Assembly (NCBI GenBank): GCA_902766185.1
Contig: CACXCQ010000326.1
Span: 1 to 5,208 of the forward strand
Reading direction: 5' to 3'
Length of the DNA stretch: 5,208 nt
From: an uncultured Eubacteriales bacterium
GTDB lineage: Bacteria > Bacillota > Clostridia > Peptostreptococcales > Anaerovoracaceae
A model generated the notes under the pieces. It ran no database searches. It had not been told where the DNA came from and saw only the letters and a program-made list of their open reading frames with translations. Positions within the stretch are counted from its first letter, which is position 1. Every line of letters begins with the position of its first letter. The position numbers and the translations under genes were made by a program. Positions 1 to 4,840 of this stretch are shown here, piece by piece.

Positions 1-13
1 ACCACCTTTCCGG

Positions 14-19
14 TATAAT
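14..19 (+). promoter_or_regulatory. -10 box (TATAAT) for the riboswitch operon
   Basis: A perfect TATAAT lies 24 nt upstream of the first riboswitch pairing strand, so transcription would start near position 26. A -35 box at the usual 17-nt spacing would fall just left of the window and cannot be seen. The position fits a promoter feeding the S-box leader and the three genes after it. Confidence 0.6.
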
Positions 20-42
20 AAAACCAGAAAAACTAAAGAAAA

Positions 43-172
43 CCATAGAGAGCACGTTAGGGACAGGCCCGATGATCGTGCAGCAACCTGCCGGATGGCA
101 AGGTGCTAAAGCCTGAGCGATGGGAGAATACAGATCGAGAGAAGAGTCCCATCGCAGCGATGGGACTTTTTT
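43..172 (+). promoter_or_regulatory. SAM riboswitch (S-box leader) with transcription attenuator
   Basis: The aptamer binds S-adenosylmethionine and lowers downstream transcription when SAM is plentiful. S-box core strings are present: AGAGAG, GGGAC, GGCCCGATGA, CAGCAACC and AAGGTGCTAAA. P1 is CCAT 43-46 with ATGG 120-123 and is only 4 bp. P2 is GCACG 52-56 with CGTGC 77-81. P3 is TGCC with GGCA around 90-99. The P2-loop/J3-4 pseudoknot is CAGGC 64-68 with GCCTG 111-115, a covaried version of the usual CTGG/CCAG pairing. P4, normally between J3/4 and the 3' strand of P1, appears to be absent. GCGATGGGA 117-125 overlaps the P1 strand and is fully complementary to the 5' arm of the terminator (147-155), giving a 9-bp antiterminator. 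SAM binding would hold P1 and free the terminator. The class is clear; the assignment to SAM-I or to a P4-less SAM-I/IV-like variant is not settled. Confidence 0.9.
146..172 (+). terminator. intrinsic terminator of the SAM riboswitch
   Basis: A perfect 9-bp stem (GTCCCATCG 146-154 with CGATGGGAC 158-166) closes a CAG triloop and is followed at once by six T. Its 5' arm can pair instead with the aptamer segment 117-125, so it serves as the expression platform. The ten bases AGCGATGGGA occur twice, at 116-125 and 156-165, and compete for the same partner. Confidence 0.92.
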
Positions 173-211
173 AATGCGCTCCTTATGGCGAACAGAAAGG
201 AGCGTATTATT

Positions 212-880
212 ATGAGTATCACAACGAAGAATGTATTGATCCATGTCCCCCATGCGTCCATGTACATTCCGGAGGACTACCGGAGGACAGCGCTGATCCC
301 GCCGGAGGAGCTGGAGGAGGAGAACCTGTTCATGTGCGACACCGGAATCCTGGAGCTGATCCCGCCAGCCTTTGCGAAAAACGCCGTGATCTTCCCGTAC
401 TCCAGGCTGTTCTGCGACGTGGAGCGATTCCGGGACGGCACGGAGCCGATGGAAGCCTACGGGATGGGATACATCTACACCCGGGACAGCAAAGGCAGGG
501 CAATGTTTCATCCGACGCCGGAGCACCGGCAGACCGTATCCGAGATATACGACGCCCACCACGCGGAACTGAACCAGCGAACAGAACAGATGCTCCGGGA
601 GCACGGAAACTGCCTCATCATCGACCTGCATTCCTTCAGCGACGAGACAGTGAACCGCATCTTCGGGTGGACGGACTTCCCGGACGTGTGCATCGGCACG
701 GAGCAGGACTATTACAACAGCGAACTCATCGAAGGCCTGGTCAAGCTCTGCGAGAGCCTGGGTCTGAGCGTGGCGCTCAACTACCCTTACAGCGGATCTC
801 TGGTGCCAAACCAGTTCTACGGGAAGAAGGACACCGGGATCGTGTCCGTGATGCTGGAGATCAACAAACGGATTCTGTAA
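212..880 (+). CDS. N-formylglutamate amidohydrolase (FGase/HutG)-family hydrolase
   Basis: This 222-residue soluble protein has no signal peptide or membrane segment. It resembles the FGase family (PF05013), metal-dependent enzymes that release formate or another acyl group from N-acylated amino acids. Visible conserved blocks are HVPHAS (11-16), CDVERFRDG (68-76), Y-x2-HH-x2-L (113-120), DLHS (138-141), PDVCIGT (157-163), NYPYSG (190-195) and MLEINKR (214-220); the His, Asp and Glu residues in these blocks are the likely metal and substrate ligands. The ATG at 212 is preferred over the in-frame ATG at 185 because AAAGGAG (196-202) sits 9 nt before it and because homologues begin near the HVPH strand. 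The protein stops right after the EINKR motif, so the C-terminal helix common in relatives may be missing. It is the first gene after the SAM riboswitch, and no hut genes are nearby. The true substrate is therefore uncertain; N-formyl- or N-acyl-methionine is a guess based on the riboswitch. Confidence 0.85.
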   Translation: MSITTKNVLIHVPHASMYIPEDYRRTALIPPEELEEENLFMCDTGILELIPPAFAKNAVIFPYSRLFCDVERFRDGTEPMEAYGMGYIYTRDSKGRAMFHPTPEHRQTVSEIYDAHHAELNQRTEQMLREHGNCLIIDLHSFSDETVNRIFGWTDFPDVCIGTEQDYYNSELIEGLVKLCESLGLSVALNYPYSGSLVPNQFYGKKDTGIVSVMLEINKRIL

Positions 881-957
881 AGGCAGGTCAGAGCAGAATG
901 TGATAGAATACAAATACGCAAGTTAGACCAGGAGGTAAGGCGTTAGGAGTTGATCAT

Positions 958-1392
958 ATGGCAGGATTCGACGCGAAGAAATTTCTCGGTGCGCAGAACG
1001 CGTCCTACGACGGGTATGACCAGGCTTTGGGAGAGATCCGGCGGGGGCGGAAGGTCAGCCACTGGATCTGGTACATATTCCCGCAGCTTAAAGGGCTGGG
1101 GCGAAGCGGCATGGCGGATCATTACGGGATCCGCGATCTGGAGGAGGCGAAGCAGTACCTGGACAATGACGTTCTGCGGGAGCGGTTGGTGGAGATCTCC
1201 GAGGCGCTGCTCGAGCAGGACGGAAGGATCGAGGGCATCGTGGGGTATGTGGACGCCATGAAGGTCCGCTCCTGCATGACGCTGTTTCGGGAGGCGGATC
1301 CAGAGATCGAGGTGTTCGGCAAGGTCCTGGACAAGTTCTACGGCGGAAAGCCGGACGAGAAGACATTACAGATGATACAAAGGCAGGTTTGA
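958..1392 (+). CDS. DUF1810 family protein
   Basis: This 144-residue cytoplasmic protein matches the small alpha-helical DUF1810 family (PF08837) over its full length. Hallmarks are FDAKKFLGAQ (4-13), GRKVSHWIWYIFPQLKGLGRS (30-50; the SHW-W-IFPQ-GLG core), M52-A-x2-YGI (52-58), EEAKQYL (62-68) and the DAMKVRSCMTLF segment (99-110). No catalytic mechanism is established for the family to my knowledge. The ATG at 958 has TAGGAG (944-949) 8 nt upstream, and a second, stronger AGGAGGT lies at 930-936, too far away to serve this start directly. The gene follows the FGase-family gene by 77 nt with no terminator, and its stop is 2 nt before the esterase start, so it is probably translationally coupled to the esterase and part of the SAM-controlled transcript. 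Sequences around its two ends resemble each other (see findings). Confidence 0.9.
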   Translation: MAGFDAKKFLGAQNASYDGYDQALGEIRRGRKVSHWIWYIFPQLKGLGRSGMADHYGIRDLEEAKQYLDNDVLRERLVEISEALLEQDGRIEGIVGYVDAMKVRSCMTLFREADPEIEVFGKVLDKFYGGKPDEKTLQMIQRQV

Positions 1393-1394
1393 TC

Positions 1395-2201
1395 ATGGCA
1401 ACAGGAAGAATGGAATTTCACGCGGGTTCGCTGATGCAGCACACGAATTTCTCTTTTGTTTTTCCCAACGATGTGGAGATGGAGGAGGTGCGGGACCTGC
1501 GGCACTATGAGCGGGAGCCGTACAATCTGATCCTGCTCCACGGGCTGACGGGGACGGACACGGACTGGCTCTACGGGGGCAACGCGCAGCAGATCGCGAT
1601 CCAGTACAATCTGAATGTGTTCATGCCCACGACGGGCAATTCCTTCTATCTGGATCACGGGTATCCCGGGGAGGATTACTGTGAGTTCGTGGGAAAGGAG
1701 CTGCCGGAGTATATTCGGAGTACGTTCGGTATCGATCTTAAGCGGGAGAATACGCTGATCGGCGGGCTGTCCATGGGCGGCTACGGCGCGGTCCACATTG
1801 CGCTCCGTTATCCGGAGGACTTTTGCGCGTGTGTTGCGCTGTCGTCGGCGATCCACGTGGAGGATATGGCGGCTGCGATCGGGAGGGGGGAAGAGGATGT
1901 GCTGCCGCTTGAGCTGGCGAAGAGGATCTTCGGCGGACCTGAACAGCTGTTGTCATCGGATTCCAATCCCCGGGTGCAGCTCAGAGATCTGAAAAAAGCA
2001 GGAAAGCCGATTCCGTATTTCTATCTGGCCTGCGGAACGGAGGATGAGCTTTGCGATGCGAACCGGTCCTTTGCGGAATTCCTGGAAGCAGAAGGGGCGG
2101 AGCACTGTTATGAAGAAGGCCCGGGCAGGCATGACTGGTTTTTCTGGAATGAATATCTGGACCGGGGGATCGGGCAGGTGATGTCGGTACTCTGGCCGTG
2201 A
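1395..2201 (+). CDS. putative esterase of the esterase D / EstA type (alpha/beta hydrolase)
   Basis: This 268-residue protein is a serine hydrolase of the putative esterase family (PF00756), which includes tributyrin/acetyl esterases and S-formylglutathione hydrolases. The oxyanion region is LILLHGLTGTDTDW (45-58), the nucleophile is Ser126 in GGLSMGGYGA (123-132), and the acid is probably Asp217 in CGTED (213-217). The base is His246 in GRHDWFFWNEYL (244-255), an HDWxFW motif typical of the family. There is no signal peptide, so it acts in the cytoplasm. The start is the ATG at 1395, two bases after the DUF1810 stop, with AAAGGCAGG (1379-1387) as ribosome binding site; a TTG at 1389 in the same frame is less likely. 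It is the last gene of the putative riboswitch operon. The natural ester is unknown; an S-formyl or O-acyl substrate is possible because the upstream gene is a deacylase-type enzyme. Confidence 0.9.
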   Translation: MATGRMEFHAGSLMQHTNFSFVFPNDVEMEEVRDLRHYEREPYNLILLHGLTGTDTDWLYGGNAQQIAIQYNLNVFMPTTGNSFYLDHGYPGEDYCEFVGKELPEYIRSTFGIDLKRENTLIGGLSMGGYGAVHIALRYPEDFCACVALSSAIHVEDMAAAIGRGEEDVLPLELAKRIFGGPEQLLSSDSNPRVQLRDLKKAGKPIPYFYLACGTEDELCDANRSFAEFLEAEGAEHCYEEGPGRHDWFFWNEYLDRGIGQVMSVLWP

Positions 2202-2210
2202 TTGAATGAA

Positions 2211-2493
2211 GCGCAAAGGCTGGACAGAGCTGGGATTAAGATGCAAAAGCTGGACGGAGCGTGGTTGATAAGCTGTTAAACGTACTGCTGCCGATCCGGT
2301 CAGTGCCCTCGCTAAGTCCTCGCTGCAGACAGCCAATGCCGCTCGTTCAGAGAGAATCGTGCCCTGCGCAAACTCGCTCCCATTCGGTCGCTCAGACATG
2401 CGCAGGCCAGGGCGATTTTCTTTCTTCACTTCGCGGATGGCTGATTCTGCGCCTGCGGAATCCCGCTCGGCCACTGCCCGGCCGGGCGCAGTA
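2211..2493 (+). repeat. intergenic palindromic repeat element, copy A
   Basis: This non-coding element fills the gap between the convergent esterase and Rpn genes. It starts 9 nt after the esterase stop with two similar boxes, GCAAAGGCTGG (2212-2222) and GCAAAAGCTGG (2243-2253). A palindrome follows (2283-2493) with ends TACTGC and GCAGTA. Inner pairings include CAGCCA 2330-2335 with TGGCTG 2438-2443, and GAGAATCG 2352-2359 with CGATTTTC 2413-2420 (one G:U). A second copy lies at 4841-5124, about 90% identical in the palindromic part by hand count. There is no T-tract, so it is not a simple terminator, though it may act as a bidirectional one. TA at both ends is compatible with a TA-targeting miniature transposable element; a structured RNA is the alternative. 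Confidence 0.85.
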
Positions 2494-2524
2494 ACAGAAC
2501 ACCTGAAAAAGTTCGGGAAGGCGC

Positions 2525-3412
2525 TCACTTATCGATATTGAATTCGTCGTAGAGTTGATGGAGAAGCTGGCGGTCCTTCATGGCAGCCGCGAAATCCTGG
2601 ATGCGATCTGCCTTCTCCAATTCGATATATAAACGCTGCATGCGTTCCTCACCCTGAGCTCTGCCTCGTGCTTCCGCCTCCGGAACGACCTGATCGAACC
2701 AAGAATCAATTGGCATGTCTTCGACCTCCTTCTTATCACGGACAGCCTTGAACTGTTCCCGGAACCGCTGGTCGCGACTGAAGGCGCTCAGAGCATCGAA
2801 CACCTCCTCCGGATGCCGCATCTTCTTATGCGGCAGCTCATACTTGCCCGTCGTTCTCATCTGATAACAATAGTCTGCCAGGATCCAGAAGTCACTGCGG
2901 AACATGTCGATGGTCTCCCGGTCAAGCCAGGCGATCTCGAATACATTGATCCGATAATCGCTTACGAACGCGTTCAGCTCCGGAGGTATCAGAAAACAAT
3001 CTTTCAGAGATCGATACTGGCCCCATTTCTGCTTATGACCGAAATAGAGGATCAGGGTCACCACCGGATAGCGGTCCTTAGCAGCCTTGCCATCCTTTTC
3101 TCGATTCATCTGATTTCGATAGGCGGCTCCATCGTATCCCATTACACGAAGAGGCATATCCCGGTCCGGATCCGTCTGGTTCTCCAACCCAACCAAAGCA
3201 ATCTGAATGCGCCCGTTTTTCCAGTATTTCGCCACATCCCGGTCCTGCCCATGCACGATCATATCCGCCTTGTACTGGCTGAAAGTAGTGGCATCCGTTA
3301 GATCATCCGGATCCACTATGTGCTCTCCATGAAACAGGAGAACGTTCAGGATGTCAGCAAAGATATCGTTGTACTGTTCCAGCGTCTTCTGCGTGTGGTC
3401 TTTCTGCTTCAT
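2525..3412 (-). CDS. Rpn/YhgA-like PD-(D/E)XK nuclease family protein (putative transposase-related)
   Basis: This 295-residue protein belongs to the recombination-promoting nuclease / YhgA-like group (PF04754 type), PD-(D/E)XK-fold proteins that are often annotated as transposases and that in E. coli Rpn proteins promote RecA-independent recombination. The fold core is visible as YKADMIVHG (47-55), DVAKYWKNGRIQIALVGLENQT (59-80) and MPLRVMGYDGAAYRNQ (86-101), followed by YPVVTLILYFG near residue 120 and NVFEIAWL near 160. The nuclease motif carries E77-N-Q79, the ExQ variant usual for this family in place of ExK. The C-terminal quarter is charged and helical, with an EARGRAQGEE segment. The start has a GGGGGTG ribosome binding site 8 nt upstream. 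The gene runs opposite to all its neighbours, faces the esterase across repeat copy A, and has its own promoter(s). It looks intact. Confidence 0.85.
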   Translation of the reverse strand: MKQKDHTQKTLEQYNDIFADILNVLLFHGEHIVDPDDLTDATTFSQYKADMIVHGQDRDVAKYWKNGRIQIALVGLENQTDPDRDMPLRVMGYDGAAYRNQMNREKDGKAAKDRYPVVTLILYFGHKQKWGQYRSLKDCFLIPPELNAFVSDYRINVFEIAWLDRETIDMFRSDFWILADYCYQMRTTGKYELPHKKMRHPEEVFDALSAFSRDQRFREQFKAVRDKKEVEDMPIDSWFDQVVPEAEARGRAQGEERMQRLYIELEKADRIQDFAAAMKDRQLLHQLYDEFNIDK

Positions 3413-3427
3413 TAATCTCGCACCCCC

Positions 3428-3455
3428 ATTATAGCATTAGAAGAATCAGCGTCAA
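3428..3455 (-). promoter_or_regulatory. second, proximal promoter-like motif upstream of the Rpn-family gene
   Basis: On the minus strand, TTGACG (3450-3455) and a perfect TATAAT (3428-3433) are 16 nt apart. The -10 box abuts the GGGGGTG ribosome binding site, so a transcript starting here would begin at or inside that site and would be nearly leaderless. It is either a weak alternative promoter or a chance match. Confidence 0.4.
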
Positions 3456-3473
3456 TTCCAACGTCTGTGGAAT
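3455..3473. repeat. 6-bp inverted repeat, possible operator
   Basis: ATTCCA and TGGAAT are separated by 7 nt and lie in the leader of the distal Rpn promoter, overlapping the -35 box of the proximal one. The size and position would suit a dimeric repressor site or a small leader hairpin. No regulator can be named. Confidence 0.35.
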
Positions 3474-3479
3474 GGACAC

Positions 3480-3508
3480 ATGATATACCAAATAATGGAA
3501 AATGTCAA
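3480..3508 (-). promoter_or_regulatory. promoter for the Rpn-family gene
   Basis: On the minus strand, TTGACA (3503-3508) and TATCAT (3480-3485) are separated by exactly 17 nt, a near-consensus sigma-A promoter. Its transcript would carry a leader of about 60 nt that includes the inverted repeat at 3455-3473 and the ribosome binding site. Confidence 0.7.
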
Positions 3509-3603
3509 TAATTAACAATTCAACAATGATGATCTGATGTTAAATAATGATAAACAAAGGCTGTCCACGCGCGTCACAGATTCCTGTTGAGGTCTCTGCG
3601 AAT

Positions 3604-3630
3604 GTCTCATCGCACCGATGGGACTTTTTT
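3604..3630 (+). terminator. orphan intrinsic terminator, near copy of the riboswitch terminator
   Basis: GTCTCATCG (3604-3612) pairs with CGATGGGAC (3616-3624) in a 9-bp stem with one T:G wobble, closing a CAC triloop and followed by six T. It differs from the SAM riboswitch terminator at 146-172 at only two of 27 positions. No plus-strand gene lies directly upstream, since the Rpn gene points away, and no S-box aptamer core precedes it. It may end a short leader or small RNA ahead of the DUF6273 gene, or be the remnant of a lost attenuator. Confidence 0.8.
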
Positions 3631-3738
3631 ATTTGCCCTTCGTTTTGTCGCCTCGCAGATGACAGGAACGACCGCAGCAGGTGATATTCTATAGTCAGAT
3701 ATGATCTTACTGGTCGTTGCGTAGAGAGGAGGTATCCC

Positions 3739-4836
3739 ATGATTTCAAGTTTGCCAATAGAAACCAGAGAGGTTCCCTGTCTGAAGATCAATGAAAACAG
3801 CGAAATTACATTTGCCCATTACTGGCAGCCGGACAAAGAGCAGCAGTGGGCGTACGAGGTGGAATGGATAGCCATCAAGGATGTCAACCATGCCATTCTG
3901 CTGGTGAGCAAGGAGGGGCTTTATTGCAGGCCGCTTGACACAGAGGGCGCAGGGGATTGGAAGGGTTCTGCGCTAAGAAAATGGCTGAACGGGGAATGGA
4001 TACGGAACACCTTTGAAAATGGGGACGAAAACATGGTCGTTCCGGTACCGGCGGACACGCCGCTGGAGGTTCCTTCTCTGCTGCCATACCGTACGCCTGG
4101 AGAGGGTTTCCGGGAAAAGGGAGAGGACGAGGATTACGCCTTTCTGCTGAGCTGTGAGGAGATCAAAGAGCTTTTGCATGAGGACGACATTTGTCTTGAA
4201 CCGTTCTGGATGGCGGACCGTTCTTCCGTACAGGATCCTCACTTCGTGAAATGGTGGGCAAGGCCGGAAAACGGGACCGCAAACAATTGCGTGGATGAAG
4301 CGGGCCGTGAAATGTATTGCGATGCGGGCAGTGAAAATGTGTTTGTCAGACCGGCGGTATGGGTAGACAATTTTTATATCCGAAGGAAACATGAAGACGC
4401 GGTCAGGGAGTGGGAGAAGCTTGTGCGTGAGGCTAAGGAAAACAGGTTTGATTACGGTGCATTTCAGCATGCTGCTGTTTCGGCATACGGTATTCTCTAT
4501 TTGTATAGCAGATGGACGGATCATGTGATTTCGTATCCAAAGCTGGTGATGGAGCTTGTGGTGTTGATCGCCAGGTTTTCGGAGATCGGGTTTGAAAAGG
4601 AAACGGTGGAGCATCGGCTTGCGTTGATCGCGGCGGAAAGGCTTTGCGGGGAAAGTGTTCATTGGACGACGATCTATCGGAGGAATCCTGGGCCGGGGCA
4701 GGCTGGTTCGCTGAGGAATGGGTTTGTGATGTATGATCTTGCGGGGCAGACGATCGTGGTGGATGCGGATACGTTTGATATGATGCATCCGTTTGATGTG
4801 AGGAGGTTGGTGAGGGAGGGGTATTATATTTTGTGA
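3739..4836 (+). CDS. DUF6273 domain protein with an unassigned C-terminal region
   Basis: This 365-residue protein has no signal peptide or clear membrane helix. Residues about 35-210 resemble DUF6273, a domain frequent in Lachnospiraceae. Matching parts are VEWIAIKDVNHAILLVSKEGL (41-61), W-KGSALRKWLNGEW (74-87), AFLLSCEEIKELL (133-145), KWWARPEN (170-177, where relatives usually have a WWLRSPG-like string) and VFVRPAVWV (200-208). The domain looks like a ligand- or surface-binding fold, and its function is not known to me. Residues about 216-365 form a separate part: a charged helix, a mixed helical stretch, then a beta-rich end with FVMYDLAGQTIVVDADTFD. I do not recognise it. The start is supported by AGGAGGT 5 nt upstream. 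Codons in the last third end mostly in G or T, unlike the C-rich wobble use of the FGase-family gene. Repeat copy B begins 4 nt after the stop. Confidence 0.8.
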   Translation: MISSLPIETREVPCLKINENSEITFAHYWQPDKEQQWAYEVEWIAIKDVNHAILLVSKEGLYCRPLDTEGAGDWKGSALRKWLNGEWIRNTFENGDENMVVPVPADTPLEVPSLLPYRTPGEGFREKGEDEDYAFLLSCEEIKELLHEDDICLEPFWMADRSSVQDPHFVKWWARPENGTANNCVDEAGREMYCDAGSENVFVRPAVWVDNFYIRRKHEDAVREWEKLVREAKENRFDYGAFQHAAVSAYGILYLYSRWTDHVISYPKLVMELVVLIARFSEIGFEKETVEHRLALIAAERLCGESVHWTTIYRRNPGPGQAGSLRNGFVMYDLAGQTIVVDADTFDMMHPFDVRRLVREGYYIL

Positions 4837-4840
4837 TGTG

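Larger units (their letters stand above)
3413..3738. other. divergent intergenic region between the Rpn and DUF6273 genes
   Basis: These 326 bp contain no convincing gene. The left third holds the Rpn promoters and an inverted repeat. The middle, 3500-3556, is AT-rich. The right half holds a possible hairpin at about 3577-3598, an orphan intrinsic terminator at 3604-3630, a 7-bp inverted repeat (AACGACC 3667-3673 with GGTCGTT 3712-3718) and the DUF6273 ribosome binding site AGGAGGT (3727-3733). Candidate -10 boxes for the plus-strand gene are TATTCT (3685-3690, with an upstream TG) and TATGAT (3700-3705), but neither has a good -35 box. Confidence 0.6.

Noticed and set aside
334..903. A 189-residue plus-strand frame overlapping the FGase-family gene
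   Set aside because: It is out of frame with a well-conserved enzyme, and its Arg/Pro/Gly-rich product matches nothing.
1338..1856. Long minus-strand open frame opposite the esterase
   Set aside because: It is the antisense of a clear alpha/beta-hydrolase gene, has biased composition and shows no recognisable domain.
2283..2493. Copy A as an ordinary rho-independent terminator between convergent genes
   Set aside because: There is no T-tract on either side, and the structure is far longer than a terminator. It is better described as a repeat, though it might still affect transcription ends.
2261..2494. Open frame across repeat copy A, with an apparent counterpart at 4936-5154 in copy B
   Set aside because: Both frames lie inside the palindrome, indels between the copies break frame conservation, neither start has a good ribosome binding site, and the composition is Arg/Pro/Ser-rich as expected for spurious translation.
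3480..3603. A second SAM riboswitch before the orphan terminator
   Set aside because: None of the S-box core strings (GGCCCGATGA, GCAACC, GGTGCTAA) is present, so only the terminator is shared.
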